From Elusimicrobiota bacterium (GTDB lineage Bacteria; Elusimicrobiota; Elusimicrobia; UBA1565; UBA9628), in contig JACQAZ010000005.1 of NCBI GenBank assembly GCA_016194705.1, positions 62,001 through 126,000 on the forward strand: a DNA stretch of 64,000 bases, written 5' to 3'. Positions 8,712 through 17,102 of the stretch are shown in pieces (positions within the stretch are counted from its first letter, which is position 1; every line of letters starts with the position of its first letter). Made by a program: the position numbers and the translations under genes. Below the pieces are notes generated by a model that was not told the DNA's origin, ran no database searches, and saw nothing but the letters and a program-made list of their open reading frames with translations.

Positions 8712-10357
8712 CTCGCTTCCAATTCTGGCGCTTCGAGGGCGCCAAGCCTTCCCGGGCGCTGTGGGTTTTCTTCGCCGTCGCCCTGCTGTCCCCGTTCTGG
8801 GGCTTGGGACACCCGCTCATCGAGGTCGACGACGCGCGCTACGCCGAGGTCCCTCGCGAGATGGTCGAGACCGGGGATTGGGCGACGCCGCACCTCGACT
8901 ACCTCGACTACGTGGAGAAGCCGCCGCTTTGGTATTGGCTGGCGGCTTCCTCTTATAAGGTCTTCGGGGTCAGCGAGGCGACCGCCCGCCTGCCGCTGGC
9001 TCTGCTCTCGATCGTCGGCCTGCTCGCTTTGGCCTGGCTCGGCTCCTGGCTCTATTCGCCCCGCGTCGGGGTCTGCGCCTCCGTGATCCTGGCGAGCTCG
9101 GGCCTCTATTTCTTCTTATCGCATTACATCACTCCCGACCTTCCTTTGACCGTGTTCCTGCTTCTGACGACCGCGATGATCCTGCGCTGCCTAACGAGGC
9201 CCTCCGACGGCCGCTGGGCCGGCCCCGCCGCCTGGTTCTTCGCGGCGCTGGCCTTCCTGAGCAAAGGCCTCGTGGCGGCGATCTTCCCGGCGATCTGGAC
9301 TAGCGCGCTGCTTTTCCTGTTTCCGCAATGGCGCAAGGGGCTTCGGGGGCTGCTCAACCCGTTGGGGCCGGCGGTCTTTCTGGCCGTCGTGTCGCCTTGG
9401 TTCCTCCTCATGGAACGCCGCCATCCGGGGTTTCTCCATGTCTTCTTCGTCGAGCAGCATTTCCAGCGCTTCATCACGCAGAAATACAACCGGTCAAGCC
9501 CGTGGTATTTTTTCCTGCTCGTTCTGCCGGCGGGGCTCCTGCCATGGACTCCGGCGGCCTTGGCCTCGCTGGCGCGCGGCCCGCGGCACTGGAGGGCGGA
9601 GCCCCGCGACGCCGCGCTGGCCCTGTGGTCGGTTCTGGTCGTCGGATTTTTCTCGTCGTCCCAATCGAAGCTCGCGACCTACATCCTGCCCGTATTTCCG
9701 CACCTAGCCCTTCTCGTCGCGAGCTCCTGCCAGCGCCCGCTCCCTGTCTGGAGCAAGCGGTTGTCGTGGGTCCTCGGGGCGGCTCTGCTGGGCGCGGTCC
9801 TGGCGGGACCGTCGTTGTTCCCCGAGCTCTACGCGAGGGCCGACGCCGAACCCCTGGCGGTCGCGCTCAAGCCCTTCGTGTTCGCGGCCGCGCTCGCCCT
9901 CGGGACCGGTTTGGCGGCGGCCGGCTTCAGCCAGCGCGACTCGCTCAAGCGCCTGGCCGCCGCGGGCCTGGCCGTCGGAGCCCTCGCCCTGGGTGCCTTC
10001 TCGGCGGGTTCCGGCTGGCTCAGCGCCAAGGAGCTCGCGCGCAGCATCTCGGGCCGCTTCCGTCCCGGCGACGCGATCTACGCCTACGGCATCTACCTGC
10101 ACGGGGTGCCGTTCTACACGGGCCGGCGGGTCGACAAGGTCGTCAACTGGGTCGGCGAGCTCCACTACGCGATGCGCGACCCCGCCAACGCCGACCGCTT
10201 CGGAGACGAGCGCGACATCGCGGGGCTGCCGCTCGAGGGCAAGCGCGTCTTCGTTTCGTTCCCCAGGGATCAGACGAATTTCATCTTCAGCGTGACCGGA
10301 CCCGAGAGGCTCAAAGGCTACGCCGCCTTCGGGCCGTGGGGCCTGGCCGAATTCTAG
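8708..10357 (+). CDS. ArnT/GT39-like membrane glycosyltransferase
   Basis: The product is 549 aa from the GTG that overlaps the stop of the dehydrogenase gene. The N-terminal signature is that of lipid-phosphate-dependent transferases of the ArnT/PMT superfamily: DDARYAEVPREM (residues 41-52, with the catalytic Asp pair) and YVEKPPLWYWL (69-79). About ten to eleven transmembrane helices follow, then a soluble periplasmic C-terminal domain. Members move a sugar from a polyprenyl-phosphate carrier onto lipid A or protein at the periplasmic face. The donor and acceptor cannot be told from sequence, and no L-Ara4N pathway genes are adjacent. Confidence 0.85.
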   Translation: MTRFQFWRFEGAKPSRALWVFFAVALLSPFWGLGHPLIEVDDARYAEVPREMVETGDWATPHLDYLDYVEKPPLWYWLAASSYKVFGVSEATARLPLALLSIVGLLALAWLGSWLYSPRVGVCASVILASSGLYFFLSHYITPDLPLTVFLLLTTAMILRCLTRPSDGRWAGPAAWFFAALAFLSKGLVAAIFPAIWTSALLFLFPQWRKGLRGLLNPLGPAVFLAVVSPWFLLMERRHPGFLHVFFVEQHFQRFITQKYNRSSPWYFFLLVLPAGLLPWTPAALASLARGPRHWRAEPRDAALALWSVLVVGFFSSSQSKLATYILPVFPHLALLVASSCQRPLPVWSKRLSWVLGAALLGAVLAGPSLFPELYARADAEPLAVALKPFVFAAALALGTGLAAAGFSQRDSLKRLAAAGLAVGALALGAFSAGSGWLSAKELARSISGRFRPGDAIYAYGIYLHGVPFYTGRRVDKVVNWVGELHYAMRDPANADRFGDERDIAGLPLEGKRVFVSFPRDQTNFIFSVTGPERLKGYAAFGPWGLAEF

Positions 10358-10364
10358 GGCTTCC

Positions 10365-11210
10365 TCACTCCGCTTTCGCGGGCGGGCCGGAGACGGCGAC
10401 GCGGGTCTTGTGCGCGTCCCTGGCCACTCCCGAGATCCGGTAGCCGCGGTTCCCGGCCTCGAGGGTGAATTGGTTCGGGTCGAAGATCTCGGCCATCGCC
10501 TCGCGGAACTTGTCGGCGTCGCCACTGGTCTGCGCGAGCTCGCCGAGCGAGCGCGTGTACGCCGGGTGCGAGGCCCGGTACGCCTCCTCGACCTGCGCCA
10601 TCACGAGAAGGCCGTCCCTGGCCTTCTCGACGGCGAGGACGTCTCTCTCCGTGATCCTGTTGAGGTTGGTCCAGATCATCGCGGCGTACATGGCGACGAG
10701 CACGACGACGGCGGCAAAAAACAGCAGGGCGGACTCCGCCTGGTTCTTGCGTTCGCGCTCGATGACCAGGCTGCCGCAGAGGAGGTCGTGCAGGGCCCGC
10801 GACTCGGGATGGAACAGCGCGATCACGAAGCCGAAGCTGCACAGCGGCGTGCTCAGGACATAGCCTGCGGCGCGCACGAGCGCCCGGAAAAAACCGAGCG
10901 GCGAGCCGTCCTTGCGCACGACGCGAAGTCCCATGAGCCGCTTGCCGATCGTGGCGCCCGCGGCGTTGCCGATGAGCTGATAGAGCAGGTAGGCCCCCGC
11001 GCAGGCGAGCCCGATCCTGTGGTCGAGCTCGAGGGTGTAGCGCTCGGCGTGCTTGATCAACACGAGATAATAGAGGCTTCCGAAGTAGACCGCGGCGAAG
11101 GGTGCCACGTCGAGGACGTAGGCGATGAAGCGGTCGTTGATCTTGGCCGGGAGAAGCTCGATCTCGGCGGAGGACTGGACGAGCCCCGCCAGCGGATTGA
11201 TCTCAGGCAT
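10365..11210 (-). CDS. RDD-family membrane protein
   Basis: The product is 281 aa. The RDD domain spans about residues 20-155 with NDRFIAYVLD (the R-D signature), IGKRLMGLRVV and SRALHDLLCGSLVI, and three hydrophobic helices. A further membrane segment (LLFFAAVVVLVAMYAAMIW) precedes about 100 soluble residues that look like the substrate-side part of a pilin-like or hypothetical domain. RDD proteins are small membrane proteins, some implicated in ion transport. The gene converges on the glycosyltransferase with a 7-bp gap. TATACT lies 9 nt upstream of the ATG. Confidence 0.75.
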   Translation of the reverse strand: MPEINPLAGLVQSSAEIELLPAKINDRFIAYVLDVAPFAAVYFGSLYYLVLIKHAERYTLELDHRIGLACAGAYLLYQLIGNAAGATIGKRLMGLRVVRKDGSPLGFFRALVRAAGYVLSTPLCSFGFVIALFHPESRALHDLLCGSLVIERERKNQAESALLFFAAVVVLVAMYAAMIWTNLNRITERDVLAVEKARDGLLVMAQVEEAYRASHPAYTRSLGELAQTSGDADKFREAMAEIFDPNQFTLEAGNRGYRISGVARDAHKTRVAVSGPPAKAE

Positions 11211-11338
11211 CGCGGATTAAGTATAGACTCTCCCGCTGGAGAAATCAAGACACTGAGCCCTTCGGCCCAGGACGCGCTGGGCCCAATGCCTCACGGGCCC
11301 CGGGACCTAGGGCCTGCGGCGTCGTCCGCGCGATGTCG

Positions 11339-11344
11339 CATAAT
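11339..11344 (+). promoter_or_regulatory. -10 element 6 nt before GTG start
   Basis: CATAAT followed by 6 nt and GTG at 11351. Same geometry as many other first genes in the window, and the reason for choosing the GTG over the ATG at 11333. Confidence 0.5.
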
Positions 11345-11350
11345 AGCCGC

Positions 11351-13465
11351 GTGAAGAAGACGGCCCTGCGTCTGATCGCCTCGACCCTCTGCTCGGCCAT
11401 CGTCTGGGCCTCGCCCGGACTGGAAGCCTACGCCGCGGAAGGGCGCGCCATCGACATCCGGATCACCCCCGCGATCAACGGCGCCGGCGCGGCGGTCAGG
11501 CCCGTCCAGCTGACGCTCAAGGGCCTCGAGACTCCTCCGGGCGGAGCCTTCACGGGGCTGGCGGCCGGCCAAGAGCGGTTCGCAGCGGGCTTCGATCAAG
11601 CCGGCTCGGGGCTCGCCAATCCAGCCGCGACCGGAGACGGACTGCTCAAGCCGCAAGGCGTCGGTCAGATCCATGTCCAGCTGCCCTTCGCTTTCGATCA
11701 CGCCGACCCGATCCTCATCCCGCAACCCGGAGCCCGCCCCGCGATCGTCTCCGGAGCGAAGGCCGCTCCGGTGGTCGACGCGCCGGACTCCTACGACGTC
11801 GGCCGCGACCTGTCCTTCGTCGAGGTCGCCGGGCGCATCGCCAACGTCCACCGCATCGGCCAGGACCTCCGCGACCTTAAGGATTACTACACTCGCAAGG
11901 CGTCGGCATCCTTATCCGAACCCGGCGCCGACTCGAAGGTCTCCGGGCCTGTCTCGGAACAGACCGGGCCGGCCAAATCGCCCGAGGCCAAGCTCGAAGC
12001 CAGCCCCGCTCAGGCTCCGCCCGAAGCGAAGGGGGCGGATGTCCCGCCGTCGACTCCGCCGACGACGCCCGTCGAAGACGGCGGAAAGGGCAAGAAGCCC
12101 AACAGCCCATGGCGCAACGCCTACATCTTCATCGCCGGCCTCATCGTCGCCCAGGTCGGCGTCGAGGCCTGGTCGGCGGCGTGGGCCAAATGGGTGCAGA
12201 CCAATTTCAACACGCCGACCTTCGACGCCTATACGACCGTCACCTTGGTCGCGATGGGCACGAGCCTCGTGGCCGGCTTCATCGGAGGCTGGCTGACCGA
12301 CAAGCTGGGACTCAAGCGCACCTTCATCGGCACTTTGGGGCTGGTCGCCGCCGCGGCGGCGACGATGCTCGTCCTGTTCCAGATGCACATACTGACGGCG
12401 GCCGCGCCGGCCCTGCTGATCGGCCTTGTGGTCGCGCGGGCCTTTTTCAACAGCGCCAACGGCACGGCCCAGCAGACGGTGCCCATCGCGATCTTCAAGG
12501 ACGACAAGGCCGCCTTCCAGAAGTACAACTCCTCGTCGCAGTTCATCCTCGAGATCGCGGGCATCGCGGTCCCCTACGGGATCGGCGCCTTGCTCGGGAT
12601 GTTCGGCTTCGTCGGCACGATGTGGATCATGCCCGCGGCCTTGGCCGCGGCCGTCGTGATCCTCGCGCTCTTCCTGAGGATCGCCGACGTCAAGAAGAGC
12701 AAGGGCCCCGCCAAGGAGAAGACGACCGACCCGGGCCTGCTCAAAATCGCCATCGCCGGCTATCCCGCGCTGGTCCTCTTGAATTATCTCCTGTACGCGG
12801 TCATCGCCATCGGCTACGGAAACTTCCTGCACCCGGGAACGACGCTTGTCGAGCAGGCCGCGGCCTCGGGCGTCGCCGGCAAGATCGTGAGCCTTTACAG
12901 CGCCGGCGGCCTCATCGCCGCCGCGATTCTCTCGGGAGTACCGCAAGCGGTCTGGAAGTGGCTCAAGTCCAAATGGCCCTGGCTCAACAAGAAGGCCGAG
13001 GCCGTGGCGGCGAAGCTCCCCGCGCGCTTCAAAACGGCCGAGCCCGCCAAGGAGGACCCGCACGCCGACGCCAAGTCGGCGGCTAAGTGGCTGATCTTCT
13101 CGGCCATCGGCATGGCGGGCTTCATCCCGCTGCTCTTTTCGAGCCCGCTGCTCTGCGCGATCGCGATGATCCCGTTCGGGATCACCAACGTCATGTCCAC
13201 CTTGCAGCTCATCTCGATCGCGCAGAGCAACACGCCTCAGGACAAGAAGGGCAAGGTCATGGGGATCATCAGGACCATCGCGACCGCGCTCGCCACCGGC
13301 GGGATCTTCGGCTTCTCCAAGCTCTTCAAGCTCTACCCAGGCAGCCACTTCCCGTTCGTGATCTTCCTCGCGCTCGGCGGCGTGCTGGCCGCCTACTACG
13401 TCTTCACCTCGATCCGCCTGCGCCGCCACATCAAGTCTCACGATCCCGCCTCAGACGGCAAGTAG
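11351..13465 (+). CDS. MFS-type transporter with long exported Ala/Pro-rich N-terminus
   Basis: The product is 704 aa from the GTG at 11351 (an ATG at 11333 would add six residues). A signal peptide (LIASTLCSAIVWASPGLEAYAAEG) is followed by about 220 low-complexity residues rich in Ala, Pro and Gly. A 12-helix major-facilitator domain then begins near residue 255 and includes the classic loop motif GGWLTDKLGLKRTF between helices 2 and 3. A charged cytoplasmic loop (WKWLKSKWPWLNKKAEA) separates the two halves. A signal peptide plus a long extracytoplasmic N-domain is unusual for an MFS carrier, normally about 400 aa with a short cytoplasmic N-terminus. Substrate unknown. Confidence 0.8.
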   Translation: MKKTALRLIASTLCSAIVWASPGLEAYAAEGRAIDIRITPAINGAGAAVRPVQLTLKGLETPPGGAFTGLAAGQERFAAGFDQAGSGLANPAATGDGLLKPQGVGQIHVQLPFAFDHADPILIPQPGARPAIVSGAKAAPVVDAPDSYDVGRDLSFVEVAGRIANVHRIGQDLRDLKDYYTRKASASLSEPGADSKVSGPVSEQTGPAKSPEAKLEASPAQAPPEAKGADVPPSTPPTTPVEDGGKGKKPNSPWRNAYIFIAGLIVAQVGVEAWSAAWAKWVQTNFNTPTFDAYTTVTLVAMGTSLVAGFIGGWLTDKLGLKRTFIGTLGLVAAAAATMLVLFQMHILTAAAPALLIGLVVARAFFNSANGTAQQTVPIAIFKDDKAAFQKYNSSSQFILEIAGIAVPYGIGALLGMFGFVGTMWIMPAALAAAVVILALFLRIADVKKSKGPAKEKTTDPGLLKIAIAGYPALVLLNYLLYAVIAIGYGNFLHPGTTLVEQAAASGVAGKIVSLYSAGGLIAAAILSGVPQAVWKWLKSKWPWLNKKAEAVAAKLPARFKTAEPAKEDPHADAKSAAKWLIFSAIGMAGFIPLLFSSPLLCAIAMIPFGITNVMSTLQLISIAQSNTPQDKKGKVMGIIRTIATALATGGIFGFSKLFKLYPGSHFPFVIFLALGGVLAAYYVFTSIRLRRHIKSHDPASDGK

Positions 13466-13497
13466 GCCTTTCGGTCTATCTTTGGCCTAGGCCTTTG

Positions 13498-13506
13498 TGC
13501 TATAAT
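13498..13506 (+). promoter_or_regulatory. Extended -10 promoter
   Basis: TGcTATAAT, a perfect -10 with extended TGn. The predicted start near 13513 gives a 5' leader of about 40 nt containing ACGGAGG before the ATG at 13553, so this unit uses a conventional ribosome binding site. Confidence 0.6.
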
Positions 13507-13552
13507 CCATAGGTCCGATGGACCTGGGGGCCATCGCCGTACGGAGGTTCCC

Positions 13553-14323
13553 ATGCAGTTCGCAGCGCTCGCCCTCGCCCTGCTCGTCCCCGCCTGGTCT
13601 CAAGTCCCCAAGCAGCCCTTCTCCGAGAAGGAAATCCTCGAGGCTCAGAAGGACCCGCGCCATTTCACTATCGACGAGAAGTCCATCGTCATCGAGCGCC
13701 TCGGCCCCTCGGTGTCGATCAAGGACATCCCGGCGCCTCTGCCCAAGGGAGGGGGGGACGAATCGGGGATCAACCTCGGCGAGATCATCAACATCGCCCA
13801 AAAGATCTGGTCGGTGATCGAGAAGAACAAGCCCGTGGTCGACGTCAAGACTCAGTACGCCACGGCTCTTCCCGCAGGCCTGACGCATTGGGACAGCCTC
13901 GCCGGCTGGAAGCCGCCGAAGGGCACCGTCTACGGCTTCTACGCCAAGAACGCCTACGGCATGAAGGTCATCGACGTCGAGTACCAGGTCCTGCGCACCT
14001 ACGGCGGCAGCTACAAGGGCAAGGGCCAGTACCTGACGGCCGTCACCATCGAGCCGCTGAAGGTCGACGTGGCCTGGGGCTACAAGTTCTCGCTCAACGT
14101 CGACATCCCGGATTCCAGCATCGTCAACGTGGGCACGAGCGAGGATCCGGTGGCCGGCATGCTCGCCAACGTCAAATGGCAGATCTCGACGACGATCAAG
14201 GACTCGCAGGGCAAGAGCCTCTACTACCTGCAGGGCAACGGCCTCTTCCAGGAGATCGGCGGCCCGTTCAAGAAAGAGTTCGTCACGAAGGTTGAAAGAA
14301 CGCTCAATACCTGGGTAAAATAG
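13553..14323 (+). CDS. Exported protein of unknown function
   Basis: The product is 256 aa. A short signal peptide (MQFAALALALLVPAWSQ) precedes a soluble domain with regular beta-strand character in residues 100-250 (VIDVEYQVLRTYGG, AVTIEPLKVDVAWGYKFSLNVDI). It is probably periplasmic. ACGGAGG 5 nt before the ATG supports this start over the in-frame-unrelated ATG at 13518. The downstream ACT gene begins 7 nt after its stop, and TAAAAT is formed across its last codons. I recognise no family. Confidence 0.65.
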   Translation: MQFAALALALLVPAWSQVPKQPFSEKEILEAQKDPRHFTIDEKSIVIERLGPSVSIKDIPAPLPKGGGDESGINLGEIINIAQKIWSVIEKNKPVVDVKTQYATALPAGLTHWDSLAGWKPPKGTVYGFYAKNAYGMKVIDVEYQVLRTYGGSYKGKGQYLTAVTIEPLKVDVAWGYKFSLNVDIPDSSIVNVGTSEDPVAGMLANVKWQISTTIKDSQGKSLYYLQGNGLFQEIGGPFKKEFVTKVERTLNTWVK

Positions 14324-14330
14324 CCCCAGG

Positions 14331-14732
14331 TTGAAAGTCGAAGTTCTCAAACAGTTCAGCGTCTTCCTGCCCAACAAGCCGGGCGCCTTGAGCGCCCTGG
14401 CCGGGATGTTGGCCGACAAGGGGGTCAACATCCTGGGCATCGCCTCCGAGGTCCGCGACGACTCGGGGCTGGTGCGTCTGGCCGTCGGGGAGTCCGACGA
14501 AGTGTCGCACATACTCTCGAAGGCGGGCTTCGCGAGCGTCGAGACGACCTTGCTCTCCATCGAGGTCGCCGACAAGGCCGGCGAGCTGGCGCGCATCACC
14601 AAGGTCCTGGCCGATGGAAAGGTCAACATCACGACCGTCTACGGCACGGCGATCGTGGGGCATTCCGCACGGATTCTGATCTCGGTCGAGAACGCGGAAA
14701 AGGCCCGCGCCCTGCTCGCCGCGGCGGCCTAG
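14331..14732 (+). CDS. Tandem ACT-domain protein
   Basis: The product is 133 aa from a TTG. Two ACT domains cover residues 4-68 (KQFSVFLPNKPGALSALAGML, GVNILGIASEV) and 72-132 (LLSIEVADKAGELARITKVL, VNITTVYGTA). ACT domains bind small ligands, mostly amino acids, and regulate metabolic enzymes; stand-alone double ACT proteins of this size are common and mostly uncharacterised. No catalytic domain is attached. TAAAAT ends 9 nt before the TTG, so it may have its own start in addition to readthrough from upstream. Confidence 0.85.
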   Translation: MKVEVLKQFSVFLPNKPGALSALAGMLADKGVNILGIASEVRDDSGLVRLAVGESDEVSHILSKAGFASVETTLLSIEVADKAGELARITKVLADGKVNITTVYGTAIVGHSARILISVENAEKARALLAAAA

Positions 14733-14781
14733 GCGCCTTCGCCACAGGACCAAGGGCGACTAGGAATCGGCGCGGGCTCCT

Positions 14782-15138
14782 CTAGGAACCCAGGGCTTCC
14801 TTGACCGCCTCGAGCATCCCGTCGAGGTTGGAGCCTTTCGAGAGGTATGCGCTGACGCCGAGCTTGTCGTATTTCCGCTTGGCCTGGGTCGTGAAGGCGG
14901 TCAGTACGATGACCTTGACCGCATTGTCGAGCTTGCGGATGCTTCTCAGGATGTCCACCCGGCTCGGCTGAGGAAGGCTGCGGTCCAGGATGACGAGGTC
15001 GGGACGCATTTTCTTGAACAGGGACAAGCCGGCGCCGCCGCCCTCGGTCGCCGAGACCTCGTGGCCGCTGAAGCGCAAGGTCTCTTCGAATACATCGCGG
15101 AAAGTCCGTTGGTCGTCGATGATCAGGATTTTCGACAT
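14782..15138 (-). CDS. Single-domain response regulator receiver
   Basis: The product is 118 aa, a receiver domain only. Phosphorylation site D52 (LVILDRSLP), acidic pair D8-D9, T80 and K101 are all present, so it should be phosphorylatable. There is no output domain, so it probably acts by protein-protein contact, as CheY or Spo0F do. Its start lies inside the last codons of the upstream transglutaminase gene (16-nt overlap), placing it last in the moxR-DUF58-transglutaminase operon. The partner kinase is not obvious; the hybrid at 31225 is the only other two-component protein here. Confidence 0.9.
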   Translation of the reverse strand: MSKILIIDDQRTFRDVFEETLRFSGHEVSATEGGGAGLSLFKKMRPDLVILDRSLPQPSRVDILRSIRKLDNAVKVIVLTAFTTQAKRKYDKLGVSAYLSKGSNLDGMLEAVKEALGS

Positions 15139-17102
15139 TCGAGTCCTCCCGCGGCGGAAAGCCAGTCTCGCGACCCGGTCCTCAAGGCCTTGCGCTCCTC
15201 GCCGCTAATCCCCTCTGGATCGAAGCGATACCGGTAGTGCAGCGAAAGGAGCAGACGCAGCGGTTCCGTCCTTGAGGCGCCAAGGTCCGAAGCGATGCGC
15301 TCCACCCACGCCGCCGGGGCTTCCCACGGCCTTCGCCCTAGTCCCGATTTCTCCAAGCGCTCCTCGATCAAGTAGAACTCGGAATCGACCCCGCTAGGCG
15401 CGGGGAGGGCGGCGAACTCGCCGGGCGCGCTGCGCGACGCCTTGAACAAGGCCGAGGCCTTCCAGAAAAACCAGCCCGCCAGCGCCAGCAGCAGCAGCCA
15501 GGCCAGCGGCCCGCGCCCGCGGCCGGTGGAGGCCGCAGCGCGCCAGCGCCACAGCGAGACGCGCAAGCGGAGCATCGAGACCATATCGGAAAGCGGCTCG
15601 AGCCGGGACGCGCGGCCCTGCTCGATCTCGGGCCACGAGAGCGGTGTCGTATCGACGTCGCGCCAGGCGCCGTCGACCCAGGCCAGAGTCCAGGCGTGGG
15701 CGTGGCGCTGGCGCACGACGAAGGCTTTCTCGAGGCGGCTGTATTCCTGGACCGAGTAGCCCCCGGCGTACCGCGCCGGAATGCCGGCCGAACGCAGGAG
15801 CAGCACGGTCGCGGTCGCGAAGTACTCGCAGTGCCCGGCGCGGCTCTTCAACAGAAAGTCCCCCAGAGGCTCGGGGCTCTTTTCCCGCTGGTAGATCGTG
15901 TAGCGGAAATTTTCGGCGAAGAAGCGCTCGACGGCGGCCACCGAGGGTCCCGTCTTCGAACCGTCGAGCTTGAGCTCCGCCGCCAAAGACCTCAGAGCCG
16001 CGGCCTCTTGCTTCGGGACTTCGAGGTCGAAGGCATCGGGCGGCGCGTCGCGTACGGCTCCTGGCGAGAGTTCGACGCGATAGGCAAGCGCGCCCGGCGC
16101 ATCCGAAGCCTTGACCGCGCCGAGCCTGTTGAGAGCGAGGGCGCCCGCGGGAAGCCCGTCGACCCGCGCGGCGTCGAGCGGCAGGGCGAGCAGACCCTCG
16201 CCTTTAGGCCAGGACGCCGTCACGACGACGCTCCGCGACGGAGCCGAAGCGGAGAGCACCCAGCTCGCGGCCTGGGTCCCCGGCGCCGCCGGACGGAAGC
16301 CGGGCTCGCGGGCGAACCATTGGGCGTTGGCGTAATGGTTGTAGCTCGCCGTGCGCAGCAAGCCGGGCGGCTTGCCCTCCGCGCGCACGCGCAGGGCGAT
16401 GTCGCCCGACTGCTGGATCGCGCCGATGGAGCCGATCGCCGTGCGGGTCTGGTAGGGGTCCATCGGGACCTCTCCGCCGCCGAAGACGGCGTTCATCGCC
16501 GCCTTCTCGAGCGAGACCTGCAAAGTCATGAGGCCCGCCTGGCCGGCGTAGCCGAGAACTCCGGCCGCGAGCACGAGCGTTGCCCAAGCCCACGCGGGGC
16601 GCGCGACCGGACGGAACCTCCACAAGCCCCAAGCGCAGAGGACGAACATCCCAGCGTAGAACACGGGAGTCCTCACGTTCGCCGCGCCCGCGCTCAGGAT
16701 GCAGAGTGTGAAATAAGGATAGGAGATGTCGATCGACTGGAGCACGAGACCCGACGCGCCGCGACGCAACGACCAGAACAGGGCCCCGAGGCCGAGCCGC
16801 CCCTGCGAGCTCAAGTTTTGCGCGGCGATCAGCGGGAAGGTCGACAGGGGAATCCAGGCGAGCACAGCCGTCAGCGCCCGAAGCATCTCACGCGTCAAGT
16901 AGAGGTAAACGACGAGCGCCGCGAACAGCACGGTGCACAGGTCGCCGACGCGGTTGAAATCCTCTCTTGAGAACTCCCAGCGCCGGCTCATGAGACGAGA
17001 GCCCTCGATGACGGCCGCCATCGGCACCGCGGCCAGCCAAAGCCCGGTCTGCTGGGCCCAAAACAGCAGGGCGGCGCCGAGCAGGAAGGGGGGGGCGCTC
17101 AT
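15123..17102 (-). CDS. TgpA-like membrane transglutaminase (DUF3488/TGc)
   Basis: The product is 659 aa from the ATG at 17102, which overlaps the DUF58 stop (ATGA). Six or so N-terminal transmembrane helices (residues 5-210) precede a periplasmic transglutaminase-like core with the full triad C425 (SRAGHCEYFATA), H469 (RHAHAWTLAW) and D484 (RDVDTTP). A final helix (LAWLLLLALAGWFFWKA) and a cytoplasmic tail end the protein. This is the architecture of TgpA of Pseudomonas, encoded next to MoxR and DUF58 genes as here. It probably acts on periplasmic protein substrates. Confidence 0.9.
   Translation of the reverse strand: MSAPPFLLGAALLFWAQQTGLWLAAVPMAAVIEGSRLMSRRWEFSREDFNRVGDLCTVLFAALVVYLYLTREMLRALTAVLAWIPLSTFPLIAAQNLSSQGRLGLGALFWSLRRGASGLVLQSIDISYPYFTLCILSAGAANVRTPVFYAGMFVLCAWGLWRFRPVARPAWAWATLVLAAGVLGYAGQAGLMTLQVSLEKAAMNAVFGGGEVPMDPYQTRTAIGSIGAIQQSGDIALRVRAEGKPPGLLRTASYNHYANAQWFAREPGFRPAAPGTQAASWVLSASAPSRSVVVTASWPKGEGLLALPLDAARVDGLPAGALALNRLGAVKASDAPGALAYRVELSPGAVRDAPPDAFDLEVPKQEAAALRSLAAELKLDGSKTGPSVAAVERFFAENFRYTIYQREKSPEPLGDFLLKSRAGHCEYFATATVLLLRSAGIPARYAGGYSVQEYSRLEKAFVVRQRHAHAWTLAWVDGAWRDVDTTPLSWPEIEQGRASRLEPLSDMVSMLRLRVSLWRWRAAASTGRGRGPLAWLLLLALAGWFFWKASALFKASRSAPGEFAALPAPSGVDSEFYLIEERLEKSGLGRRPWEAPAAWVERIASDLGASRTEPLRLLLSLHYRYRFDPEGISGEERKALRTGSRDWLSAAGGLECRKS

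Noticed and set aside
10358..10364. Terminator between the glycosyltransferase and RDD genes
   Set aside because: Only 7 bp separate the two stops, and I see no stem-loop there.
16210..16632. Arg/Pro-rich open frames on both strands inside the transglutaminase gene
   Set aside because: Composition artefacts of high GC; no family motif, and the transglutaminase triad is in the chosen frame.
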